Counted from the first letter of the stretch, positions 1-6,974 are shown. The stretch: 7,924 bases of DNA from an uncultured Lachnospiraceae bacterium (GCA_945836355.1 CAMALD010000053.1:1-7924); one strand, 5' to 3'. Notes: generated by a model not told the origin, from the sequence alone. Numbers and translations are program-made.

Positions 1-1
1 G

Positions 2-1423
2 GATGCCGATCTGACAAACTATATAAAAGAGAAATATCCGAGTGTGAAGTGCGCGGTTGCCACCTGCTGGGAGGAAGGACCGAAGGCATATCACACCTGC
101 AACAACTCTTGGTATACCCTGATGGACGGCGGTCCGTGGAACCCGTGGATTCCGTCGAAGCAGAATACACATGCACCGGCAGCAAATGAGGCAGAGGACA
201 GCGGTATTGTTGCTATCCCGCATCTTTCCAGAGACCTGATTGCCTGCTATGACGGCAACGGCTCCAATTTCGGAACCCATCCGCAGAATGTATTGCGCGG
301 CATGATTTATGATTCCAAGGAGTGGACATACCCATATCTTTATAATTTGATTGACCAGTATCGTTCCCTCGAAAAATACAACAACGGTTACGCATACAAC
401 ATGATGTTTGTCGGACCGGGCTGGATGAACAAGATGGGACGCTGGGAGGCTCCGTACGAGCTGCTCAAGCAGTCCTATGAGGATGGCTGTGCATATTACG
501 GAAAGCTTAAGAAGGAAGGCAAGCTTGTTGACATGACAATGAGCGAGTTCGCAGATTATTTTCGCGAGAAAAAGACATACACCGAGCCGGAATGTGCCCT
601 GTGGCGCGATATTCTTTACGGCTCCGACAAGCAGGTGTTCTGGTACTGTGACCCTTACATGCGCGCCTGCGTCAATATGGATCAGGGCGGTGCCATCGTT
701 GACCTTCGCCCGTACGCAGCAAAGCTGTACTGGCCGGTAGGTATCGGCACGAAGCATGTACAGGATGCATCGTATCCTTTCCTGATTCAGGAAAAGTACC
801 GCGCAGGCTACTTTACACACTATGCAGGCGAGGGTACCGTGCGAAGCGCAAAGCTTTCCTATCAGGGCGAGGAGGTTGATCTTTGTCTGTGCCGTACCAA
901 AGCGCAGTTCTCGGAAGAGACGATTTCGGATGACGGAAAGAAGACCCGTATTTTGACGCTGCAGCCGGTAGATATCGAGTTCCGCAATCTGACGGTTAAG
1001 CTTCAGACGAAGATTTATTTCGAGGAGGCAAGCTCAGCAATCCGCATTGAGCGCAGCGTGCTCTCGATGAGCGATCCGGATGCGGCAGTTGAGCTTAACG
1101 AATACATGGTTGCCTGCTACGGCACAACGGAGTATCCGGAGGACATGACCCCGATCACTCTGACCTGCCACGGTGAGGACGGCGATAAGGTGATTCATTA
1201 TGCATACCAGTGCAGAGAGGAGCAGATGCCGGGCGCAGAGTCTGTTTCTGCGGTAATTCCGCCGATTGAGACGAAGGTGTCCCTGTATTCGGACAAGAAA
1301 GAGGCAACCGGTTACATCAAAGAAGGCTATGCTTTTTCGCCGATGTTTACCCTTGGAATCACAACGCAGTTAAAGGATAAGGAGGTTGTTTCGACATGGC
1401 TCAAGCTACAAAAGGCAAACTAA
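2..1423 (+). CDS. Uncharacterised large protein resembling the C-terminal half of glycoside hydrolase/deacetylase-barrel proteins (5' truncated)
   Basis: The reading frame is open from base 2 to the TAA at 1421-1423, giving 473 visible residues. The GTG at 44 is an internal codon, because the frame continues upstream without a stop and no ribosome binding site precedes it. The first ~230 residues are rich in aromatic residues and Cys/His (for example CWEEG, NNSWY and GGPWNPW near the start, then FVGPGWM), as in the substrate face of a (beta/alpha) barrel. The last ~240 residues are mostly short beta strands with alternating hydrophobic residues, suggesting a C-terminal beta-sandwich. This layout recalls barrel proteins of the GH57/GH38/polysaccharide-deacetylase type. 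From memory it may match the DUF3863/DUF3864 proteins, but I cannot confirm that. No catalytic residues can be assigned. The N-terminus is missing, so a signal peptide cannot be judged. Its position ahead of a GH53 galactanase makes a glycan-related role plausible, not proven. Confidence 0.75.
   Translation, partial: DADLTNYIKEKYPSVKCAVATCWEEGPKAYHTCNNSWYTLMDGGPWNPWIPSKQNTHAPAANEAEDSGIVAIPHLSRDLIACYDGNGSNFGTHPQNVLRGMIYDSKEWTYPYLYNLIDQYRSLEKYNNGYAYNMMFVGPGWMNKMGRWEAPYELLKQSYEDGCAYYGKLKKEGKLVDMTMSEFADYFREKKTYTEPECALWRDILYGSDKQVFWYCDPYMRACVNMDQGGAIVDLRPYAAKLYWPVGIGTKHVQDASYPFLIQEKYRAGYFTHYAGEGTVRSAKLSYQGEEVDLCLCRTKAQFSEETISDDGKKTRILTLQPVDIEFRNLTVKLQTKIYFEEASSAIRIERSVLSMSDPDAAVELNEYMVACYGTTEYPEDMTPITLTCHGEDGDKVIHYAYQCREEQMPGAESVSAVIPPIETKVSLYSDKKEATGYIKEGYAFSPMFTLGITTQLKDKEVVSTWLKLQKAN
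1379..1385 (+). promoter_or_regulatory. Ribosome binding site AAGGAGG for the zinc-ribbon gene
   Basis: AAGGAGG lies 10 bases before the ATG at 1396 and inside the coding sequence of the preceding gene. It supports an independent start for the small gene despite the 28-base overlap, so the two are translationally close-coupled. Confidence 0.8.
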
Positions 1424-1626
1424 ATTTCAGATGTCCATCCTGCTTTATGCGCGATCTCGACATCGATATGTTTTATGATAAAGAAAAGAAAGAGTATTAC
1501 TGCCTGCGCTGCCAGTACACCGGCACCGAGGAGGATGTTCTTGCGAAGAATGAGATGGCTCGTTTCCGATACAGAGCCATGATGAAGAGATTTGAGAACC
1601 TCGATGATTTTGGCAGGTTTGACTGA
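1396..1626 (+). CDS. Small zinc-ribbon protein, function unknown
   Basis: This is a 76-residue protein. It carries two CxxC knuckles, Cys13-Pro-Ser-Cys16 and Cys36-Leu-Arg-Cys39, separated by about 19 residues with a short beta-hairpin-like stretch. That is the classic arrangement of a four-cysteine zinc ribbon. The C-terminal ~30 residues are charged and probably helical (rich in Arg, Met, Glu and Asp). There is no signal peptide or membrane segment, so it is probably cytoplasmic. It starts within the end of the upstream gene (28-base overlap) behind a strong AAGGAGG and stops 22 bases before the galactanase start, so it is probably co-transcribed with both. I do not recognise a specific family. 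Small zinc ribbons often bind nucleic acid or act as protein adaptors, but nothing here shows which. The start is well supported; the function is not. Confidence 0.8.
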   Translation: MAQATKGKLNFRCPSCFMRDLDIDMFYDKEKKEYYCLRCQYTGTEEDVLAKNEMARFRYRAMMKRFENLDDFGRFD

Positions 1627-1634
1627 TTTTTGTT

Positions 1635-1640
1635 AGGAGG
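1635..1640 (+). promoter_or_regulatory. Ribosome binding site AGGAGG that selects the GTG start of the galactanase
   Basis: AGGAGG ends 8 bases before GTG 1649 and 14 bases before the in-frame ATG at 1655. The spacing favours the GTG start. Either start leaves a full lipoprotein signal peptide. Confidence 0.75.
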
Positions 1641-1648
1641 TATTTCCG

Positions 1649-3610
1649 GTGAGAATGAAAAAAATCATTTGCGCGGCAATGCTTGTTCTGGGGGCGGCTG
1701 CCGGGCTTACGGGGTGCGGAAAGCCGAAGTGGGAGCCGGTGACGTCGGATTCCCTGTATGTGGATAAGGTGGAGAATCTTTCCGAGGATTTCATTCTCGG
1801 AATGGACGCCTCCAGCGTACCGTCTTTAGAGGCATCCGGCGTGAAGTATTATGATTATGACGGCACGGAGGCGGATGTTTTTGAGGTGCTTGCCAAGAGC
1901 GGCATCAATTATATCCGCGTCAGAGTGTGGGTTGACCCGTTCAATTCCGACGGCAAGGGTTACGGCGGCGGCAACTGTGACATCAATACGGCAGTGGAGA
2001 TCGGCAAGCGAGCCACTAAATACGGCATGAAGCTGTTAGTCGATTTTCATTATTCGGATTTCTGGGCTGATCCCGCCAAGCAGATGGTTCCGAAGGCGTG
2101 GAAGGGCATGGACATCGATGAGAAGGTCGAGGCTCTTTACCAGTACACTCTTGACAGCTTAAAGAAGCTGAAAAAAGCCAAGGTCGATGTCGGCATGGTG
2201 CAGATCGGAAATGAGACGAACGGTGCGCTGTGCGGCGAGACCATATGGATGAATATTTACAAGCTGATGGACGGCGGCTCCAGGGCGACCAGAGAGGTGT
2301 TTCCGAAGGCGCTGATTGCAGTGCATTTTGCGAATCCGGAAAAGGTTACCAACTATGCGGATTATGCAAAGAAATTAGCATACTACAATCTGGATTATGA
2401 TGTATTTGCCTCCTCGTATTATCCGTACTGGCACGGAACGCTGGACAATCTGGCATCGGTGCTCTCGAATGTGGCAGAGACCTACGGCAAGAAGGTAATG
2501 GTTGCTGAGACCTCTTATGCGTACACCCCGGAGGATACCGATTTCTTCGGCAATACCATTTCGGACGGCGGTACGATTGTGAAGGATTATCCGTTTACCG
2601 TTCAGGGGCAGGCGAACAACATCCGCAATGTGGTGGACACCATCGCGAATAAAACGGCGAACGGCATCGGCGTGTTCTATTGGGAAGGCACCTGGATTTC
2701 GGCAGGCGGCAGCAGCTATGAAGAAAATGCGGCATTGTGGGAGGAGTTTGGCTCCGGCTGGGCAACATCCTATTCGTCGGCGTATGACCCGGCAGATGCA
2801 GGTAAGTATTTCGGCGGCAGCGCGTGCGACAATCAGGCATTGTTTGATGCAGAGGGCAAGCCGCTGGAATCCTTGAAGGTATTTGGTCTTATGCGTGAGG
2901 GCAATGTAGTTCCTCTCAAGGCGGATGCTATCGAGGATACCAATCTGATGATTGACTTAAACGGTGAGATTGTGCTCCCGACAAAGGTGAACGCAGTCAT
3001 GTCTGACAATTCCAAGCAGGAGGTGGACGTTGTCTGGAACAATGTGGATTACGATGCCATGTACAACGGCGGTGTGGCAAAATATGACATAACGGGCACT
3101 GCGGACGGCATGGAAGCGCACTGCTTTGTATCCATGATTGAGTTCAATTTCCTTGAAAACTACAGCTTCGAGTCCGGCGATGACACCGGATGGAAGGCAA
3201 CGGCATACCGTGACATGAACGAGCTTTATGTGGAAAATAAGCCGACCGATTCCCTGACCGGCGCATACCACTATCATTTCTGGAGTGAGGCGAAGGACAG
3301 TGTGGAATTTGAGCTGGAGCAGGAGGTAAAGGAGCTTCCGGCAGGAACCTACAAATATTCGATTTCCATCATGGGCGGTGACGCAGGGGATTCGGACATT
3401 TACGCCTACGTCAAGCTGAACGGTGAGATCGTGGCAACAAAGGCTTTGGGCATGACCGGCTATGGTTCTTGGGACACGGCGGTGATAGAGGATATCGATT
3501 ATAACGGCACGGATGTGATTACTGTCGGAATATATGTCAAATGCAGCGGTGACGGAAACGGTGCCTGGGGTAAGATTGATGATGCTCTTTTGAATTCAGT
3601 TTCAAAATAA
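1649..3610 (+). CDS. Surface lipoprotein endo-beta-1,4-galactanase (GH53) with Ig-like linker and CBM61-like galactan-binding domain
   Basis: The product is predicted to cleave internal beta-1,4-galactosyl bonds in galactan and type I arabinogalactan (pectin side chains) at the cell surface. Residues 1-22 form a lipoprotein signal with the lipobox Leu-Thr-Gly-Cys, so Cys23 would be lipid-anchored. The GH53 barrel spans about 47-415 and shows the family hallmarks: GMDASSVPSLE, then YIRVRVWVDPF, GYGGGNCDI and DFHYSDFWADPAKQ (positions 132-145). The acid/base is Glu189 in QIGNET and the nucleophile is Glu287 in VAETSY; the closing strand is VFYWEGTWI. Residues ~433-495 look like a bacterial Ig-like (Big_4-type) domain. 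Residues ~499-653 start at NFLENYSFESG and resemble CBM61, a galactan-binding module known to be attached to GH53 enzymes. At 653 residues it is longer than catalytic-only GH53 enzymes because of these two added domains. It begins 22 bases after the zinc-ribbon gene and ends 36 bases before the GH13 gene. The family call is very secure; the CBM number is less so. Confidence 0.95.
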   Translation: MRMKKIICAAMLVLGAAAGLTGCGKPKWEPVTSDSLYVDKVENLSEDFILGMDASSVPSLEASGVKYYDYDGTEADVFEVLAKSGINYIRVRVWVDPFNSDGKGYGGGNCDINTAVEIGKRATKYGMKLLVDFHYSDFWADPAKQMVPKAWKGMDIDEKVEALYQYTLDSLKKLKKAKVDVGMVQIGNETNGALCGETIWMNIYKLMDGGSRATREVFPKALIAVHFANPEKVTNYADYAKKLAYYNLDYDVFASSYYPYWHGTLDNLASVLSNVAETYGKKVMVAETSYAYTPEDTDFFGNTISDGGTIVKDYPFTVQGQANNIRNVVDTIANKTANGIGVFYWEGTWISAGGSSYEENAALWEEFGSGWATSYSSAYDPADAGKYFGGSACDNQALFDAEGKPLESLKVFGLMREGNVVPLKADAIEDTNLMIDLNGEIVLPTKVNAVMSDNSKQEVDVVWNNVDYDAMYNGGVAKYDITGTADGMEAHCFVSMIEFNFLENYSFESGDDTGWKATAYRDMNELYVENKPTDSLTGAYHYHFWSEAKDSVEFELEQEVKELPAGTYKYSISIMGGDAGDSDIYAYVKLNGEIVATKALGMTGYGSWDTAVIEDIDYNGTDVITVGIYVKCSGDGNGAWGKIDDALLNSVSK

Positions 3611-3633
3611 GCTTCATTTTCCGAGCAGTGATA

Positions 3634-3641
3634 GAAGGAAG
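3634..3641 (+). promoter_or_regulatory. Ribosome binding site GAAGGAAG before a cluster of TTG-ATG-ATG start codons
   Basis: The purine-rich GAAGGAAG precedes three consecutive in-frame potential starts: TTG 3644, ATG 3647 and ATG 3650. Its AAGGA core ends 7 bases before ATG 3647, so that codon is preferred. TTG 3644 is too close to the core, and ATG 3650 is possible. Confidence 0.55.
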
Positions 3642-3646
3642 CATTG

Positions 3647-5254
3647 ATGATGAAAATGATACGAAAGAAAACAAACAGAATAACGGCATTGTGTCTGGCT
3701 TTCCTAATGTGCCTTTGCAGCCTTGGCGGCTGCGGCAGCAGCGGGAATGCGCAGGTGGACCCGACGGATGACAATTACAGAGTATTCTACCAGATTTTTG
3801 TCGGTTCCTTTTCGGATAGCGACGGGGACGGTATCGGCGATTTAAGGGGAATTATCAATCGTCTGGATTATCTGAACGACGGCGATATCAATTCGGGAAA
3901 GAGTCTCGGAGTGCAGGGGCTCTGGCTGTCTCCGATTTATGCCTCACCGTCCTATCACAAATACGATACACTCAATTATTATCGGATTGATGAGAAGTTC
4001 GGCACCGAGGAGGATTTAAAGGAACTGCTGGAGGAATGCCACAAGCGCAATGTGAAGGTGATTCTTGACCTGGCAATTAACCATACGTCATCGGAGCATC
4101 AGTGGTTCACAAAATTCACGAACGCCCATAAGGCGGCAGATACCTCTGACCCGTATTATGACTTTTATTCGTGGGCGAAAACGGAGAACCGCAAGGGCAG
4201 CGCCACCTACAATGCGATTCCGGGATGCACGGGTGAGTATTACGAGTGCAACTTTTCGGGGGATATGCCGGAGCTGAATTTTGACAACGAGGCTGTCCGC
4301 GAGGAAGTAATTAAGATTGCAAAATATTATCTGGACCTTGGTGTGGACGGTTTCCGGTTTGATGCCATAAAGTATATCTATTTTGGTGACAATGCATCAA
4401 GTACCGGGTTTTGGGACTGGTATATGTCGGAATTAAAGGCATATAAAGAAGATATCTACTGTGTCGGCGAGTGCTGGTCAGGTGAGAGTGAAATCCTGCA
4501 GTATGTCGGCGCACTCAACTGCTTCAACTTCCAGATGGCGCAGGGAGAAGGATATATTGCCAATGCGGCGAAAGGAATGGATATCCGGACATTTACGAAT
4601 TATGTGGAAAGTAATCAGAAAAAGGTGCGCGAGACCAATGAGGATGGCATGATGATTCCGTTTATATCTAACCATGATATGGACCGGTGCGCCGGATATC
4701 TGACGCTGGCTACGAAACGGATGCAGATGGCAGCAAACCTCTATCTGCTGTGCAGTGGTTCCCCGTTTATCTATTACGGGGAGGAAATCGGCATGAAGGG
4801 CTCGCGCGGCTCTGCAAATACGGATGCCAACCGGCGTCTGGCGATGCTGTGGGGCGACGGGGATACGGTGAAAGACCCGAGAGGCACCACCTACGATGCA
4901 GCCAAGCAGACCAACGGTACCGTGGCTGAGCAGCGAAAGGATAAGGACAGTCTATATCAGTACTATTGCAGGCTGATTGCGATGCGCAACCGTTATCCGG
5001 AGATTGCAAGGGGAGATTACAAGGCGCTTGATTTCGAACAATCGAGACTGGGCGGATTTCTGATCACATACAATGAGGAGCAGACACTGCTGCTGCACAA
5101 CACCTCGGACACAGAGGCAGAGATAGACCTTGGCATCTGTAGTGACATCCCGGGCGGATTGTCAAAGGTGGCGGATTATATCGGTCAGGGAAAGGCTTCG
5201 CTGAAGGGCAGTGTGCTTACCATCGGACCGCAGACCAGCGTGATTATTAAATAA
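3647..5254 (+). CDS. Surface lipoprotein alpha-amylase-type glycoside hydrolase, GH13 (probably subfamily 36)
   Basis: The product is predicted to hydrolyse alpha-1,4-glucosidic bonds in starch, glycogen or maltodextrins outside the cell. Counting from ATG 3647 (535 residues), residues 1-28 form a signal peptide ending in the lipobox Leu-Gly-Gly-Cys, with Cys29 as the lipid anchor. The catalytic barrel begins at about residue 44. It carries the Asp-rich calcium-type loop SDSDGDGIGD (about 56-65) and region I Asp141...Asn145-His146. The nucleophile is Asp239 in GFRFDAIK, the acid/base is Glu275 in VGECW, and the stabilising Asp344 is in SNHD. All three catalytic residues are present. The region V motif is MPELN (207-211), close to the MPDLN motif of the GH13_36 group, which is intermediate between oligo-1,6-glucosidases and amylases and includes lipoprotein amylases such as Halothermothrix AmyA. 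The all-beta C-terminal domain runs from ~455 to 535, and there is no extra binding module. The exact substrate (alpha-amylase, maltogenic amylase or alpha-glucosidase) is undecided. Confidence 0.93.
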   Translation: MMKMIRKKTNRITALCLAFLMCLCSLGGCGSSGNAQVDPTDDNYRVFYQIFVGSFSDSDGDGIGDLRGIINRLDYLNDGDINSGKSLGVQGLWLSPIYASPSYHKYDTLNYYRIDEKFGTEEDLKELLEECHKRNVKVILDLAINHTSSEHQWFTKFTNAHKAADTSDPYYDFYSWAKTENRKGSATYNAIPGCTGEYYECNFSGDMPELNFDNEAVREEVIKIAKYYLDLGVDGFRFDAIKYIYFGDNASSTGFWDWYMSELKAYKEDIYCVGECWSGESEILQYVGALNCFNFQMAQGEGYIANAAKGMDIRTFTNYVESNQKKVRETNEDGMMIPFISNHDMDRCAGYLTLATKRMQMAANLYLLCSGSPFIYYGEEIGMKGSRGSANTDANRRLAMLWGDGDTVKDPRGTTYDAAKQTNGTVAEQRKDKDSLYQYYCRLIAMRNRYPEIARGDYKALDFEQSRLGGFLITYNEEQTLLLHNTSDTEAEIDLGICSDIPGGLSKVADYIGQGKASLKGSVLTIGPQTSVIIK

Positions 5255-5259
5255 TGGAA

Positions 5260-5286
5260 TTAAAGTCTGCCGAAAGGCAGCTTTAA
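5260..5286 (+). other. Intercistronic hairpin with GAAA tetraloop upstream of the binding-protein gene
   Basis: The left arm 5260-5271 (TTAAAG, a bulged T at 5266, then CTGCC) pairs perfectly with the right arm 5276-5286 (GGCAGCTTTAA), giving 11 base pairs around a GAAA loop (5272-5275), a stable GNRA tetraloop. No run of T follows, so it is not a standard intrinsic terminator. It begins 5 bases after the GH13 stop and lies about 17 bases before the ribosome binding site of the binding-protein gene. A role in mRNA 5'-end stabilisation, processing or partial attenuation is possible but inferred. Confidence 0.65.
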
Positions 5287-5303
5287 GATAAAAAATAAAA
5301 GAA

Positions 5304-5309
5304 GAGGAG
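5304..5309 (+). promoter_or_regulatory. Ribosome binding site GAGGAG for the binding-protein gene
   Basis: GAGGAG lies 9 bases before ATG 5319 within an A/G-rich, probably unstructured leader (about 5287-5318). This fits efficient translation of an abundant binding protein. Confidence 0.7.
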
Positions 5310-5318
5310 AGAGAAAAC

Positions 5319-6851
5319 ATGAAAAAGAGATTTACAGCAGGCCTTGCGCTCGCTATGTCCCTTGCATTGGGAATGACAGCGTGCGGAGGCAAGAACGAAG
5401 AGTCAAATACCGGCGATCTCAAGGGCACCTATGACATCACGGTATGGGTAAGTGAAGTGGATGGCGTCAAGGAGCTGACCCAGAAGCAGATTGAGGCATT
5501 CTGCAAGGAGAACGAGGGCATTGTAATCAACGCTACCGTTGAGGGTGTCAGCGAGTCTGAATCCGCTACCCAGATGGTAAACAGCGTAGAAGACGGTGCG
5601 GATATTTTCTGCTTCGCACAGGACCAGCTTGCCCGTCTTGTAATGGCAGGCGCATTAAACAAGCTCGGCACCCAGACAGCAGAGAAGGTTAAGGGCATGA
5701 ACGATGCCGGTGCGGTTGCAGCAGCATCCGTAGGCGGTGAGCTTTACTGCTATCCGCTTACCTCCGACAATGGTTATTATATGTACTATGACAAGAGTGT
5801 GATTAAGGAAGAGCATTTGGACAGCCTTGAGGATATCATTGCAGATTGTGAAGCAGCAAACAAAATGTTCTCCATGAATCTTGAGGGCTCCGCATGGTAC
5901 AATGCAGCATTCTTCTTTGCTACCGGCTGTGTATCTGAGTGGCAGACCGATGCATCGGGTGTATTTACCTCTGTAAACGATACCTTCAATTCAGATGCAG
6001 GTCTTACCGCTCTTAAGGGTATGCAGAAGGTGCTTAAGTCCAAAGCGTATATCAGCTCGGATAGTGTAGCTGACTTTGCAGCAGCTGTTCCGTCCGCAGT
6101 CGTTATCAGCGGTACCTGGGCAGTAAATAAAGCGAAGGAGGCATTGGGTGATAACTTCGCGGCAACCGATCTTCCGTCCTTTACGGTTGACGGCAAGTCC
6201 TATCATTTAGGCTCTTACTCCGGTAATAAGCTGCTTGGCGTGAAGCCGCAGACGGATGCCAAGAAGGGCGCAGTGCTTCAGCAGCTTGCTCTTTACCTGA
6301 CCGGCGAGACCTGCCAGGCTGAAAGATTCAGCGACTTCGGATGGGGTCCGTCCAACCTGAATGTACAGGCTTCCGATGCAGTAAAGGCTGATGTCGCTCT
6401 TTCCGCACTTGCAGCACAGAGCGCTTACGCTACTCCGCAGGGTAACATTCACGGCAGCTGGTGGGATATCGCAAAGCTTTACGCTGTAACCGCGAAAGAA
6501 GCTACCACTGATGATCAGTTAAAGGCTGCATTGGCAGATTACAAAGCAGCAATTGACGGTTTGTTCGCCATGTCCGCTGAGGAGAGAGAGGCATTTACCG
6601 TAATCGGCGATATCAACGGTGATGGCTGGTCCATCGACCTTCCGATGGAGAAGCAGGCTGACGGTACCTGGATTACGACCGAGGCATATGAGCTTGCAGA
6701 AGGCAACCAGTTCAAGGTTCGTCAGGGCAAGTCCTGGGATGTAGCTTTCGGTGTGAACGGTGAGAACTTTGTTGTAGAGACCGCAGGTAAATACAAGATT
6801 AAGCTTACCGTAAACGGTGAAGAGGGTACGGTTGAGCTGATTGCCCAGTAA
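5319..6851 (+). CDS. ABC transporter solute-binding lipoprotein (MalE type) with a fused C-terminal starch-module-like domain
   Basis: This is the extracellular binding component of a sugar ABC importer, probably for malto-oligosaccharides or related oligosaccharides. Residues 1-21 form a signal peptide with the lipobox Met-Thr-Ala-Cys, so Cys22 is the lipid anchor and the protein stays on the outer face of the membrane. Residues ~37-420 form a family 1 solute-binding fold: ITVWVSEVDGVKE at the start, DIFCFAQDQLARL, YYMYYDKS, ISGTWAV, then FSDFGWGPSN and GSWWDIAKLY near the end, all typical of MalE-like proteins. Residues ~426-510 form a separate all-beta domain starting at VIGDINGDGWSIDLPM and running through FKVRQGKSWDVAFG to GKYKIKLTVNG. 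This resembles SusE/SusF-type and related starch-binding modules. At 510 residues it exceeds the usual ~400-430 because of that tail. A MalF-type permease follows 130 bases downstream. Transporter type is secure; the substrate is inferred. Confidence 0.93.
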   Translation: MKKRFTAGLALAMSLALGMTACGGKNEESNTGDLKGTYDITVWVSEVDGVKELTQKQIEAFCKENEGIVINATVEGVSESESATQMVNSVEDGADIFCFAQDQLARLVMAGALNKLGTQTAEKVKGMNDAGAVAAASVGGELYCYPLTSDNGYYMYYDKSVIKEEHLDSLEDIIADCEAANKMFSMNLEGSAWYNAAFFFATGCVSEWQTDASGVFTSVNDTFNSDAGLTALKGMQKVLKSKAYISSDSVADFAAAVPSAVVISGTWAVNKAKEALGDNFAATDLPSFTVDGKSYHLGSYSGNKLLGVKPQTDAKKGAVLQQLALYLTGETCQAERFSDFGWGPSNLNVQASDAVKADVALSALAAQSAYATPQGNIHGSWWDIAKLYAVTAKEATTDDQLKAALADYKAAIDGLFAMSAEEREAFTVIGDINGDGWSIDLPMEKQADGTWITTEAYELAEGNQFKVRQGKSWDVAFGVNGENFVVETAGKYKIKLTVNGEEGTVELIAQ

Positions 6852-6866
6852 TGGAGTCGAATGGGT

Positions 6867-6886
6867 ATATCAGTAGCATCTGATAT
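6867..6886 (+). other. Small inverted repeat after the binding-protein gene
   Basis: ATATCAG (6867-6873) and CTGATAT (6880-6886) are perfect inverted repeats around a 6-base loop. The stem is short and AT-rich, so it is weak on its own. It sits just upstream of a much stronger hairpin. It could be a weak RNA hairpin, a protein-binding palindrome, or chance. Confidence 0.35.
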
Positions 6887-6904
6887 TATTGTAGCAGGAT
6901 AATC

Positions 6905-6941
6905 TGCAGGGCCATTTCGAAAACACCGGAATGGCTCTGCA
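6905..6941 (+). other. Strong intercistronic hairpin between binding-protein and permease genes
   Basis: Bases 6905-6919 pair with 6927-6941 over 15 positions (core GCAGGGCCATTTCG against CGGAATGGCTCTGC), including two G-U wobbles at 6910 and 6917, around a 7-base loop (AAAACAC). The sequence after the stem (AATAATGTAAG) is not a T tract, so a full intrinsic terminator is unlikely. Hairpins between a binding-protein gene and its permease genes commonly raise the level of binding-protein mRNA by blocking 3' decay or causing partial termination. That role is inferred here from structure and position. Confidence 0.7.
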
Positions 6942-6967
6942 ATAATGTAAGAATGACAGACGGGGAA

Positions 6968-6974
6968 GGGAAGG
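6968..6974 (+). promoter_or_regulatory. Ribosome binding site GGGAAGG that selects the GTG start of the permease
   Basis: GGGAAGG ends 7 bases before GTG 6982. It is a weaker Shine-Dalgarno match than those of the upstream genes and is paired with a non-ATG start, which fits lower translation of the membrane component than of the binding protein. Confidence 0.6.

Noticed and set aside
44..46. GTG as the start of the first gene
   Set aside because: The frame stays open to the window edge with similar-looking protein sequence upstream, and there is no Shine-Dalgarno before the GTG; the gene is truncated by the window.
3611..3642. Inverted repeat GCTTC/GAAGC in the GH53-GH13 gap that would cover the GH13 ribosome binding site
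   Set aside because: Only 5 continuous base pairs with a 22-base loop and poor extension; too weak to claim a regulatory hairpin.
3499..3774. Open frame of 91 codons on the minus strand across the GH53/GH13 junction
   Set aside because: It is antisense to the end of GH53 and the signal-peptide region of GH13, has no recognisable domain, and is explained as a shadow of two well-supported genes.
5972..5985. Match to the catabolite-response (cre) consensus, TGTAAACGATACCT
   Set aside because: It lies deep inside the binding-protein coding region, where it encodes ordinary residues, far from any plausible promoter; a single match to a degenerate consensus is likely chance.
5786..6196. 136-codon open frame on the minus strand
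   Set aside because: It lies fully inside the binding-protein gene on the opposite strand, its translation has no family-like features, and the + strand gene is certain.
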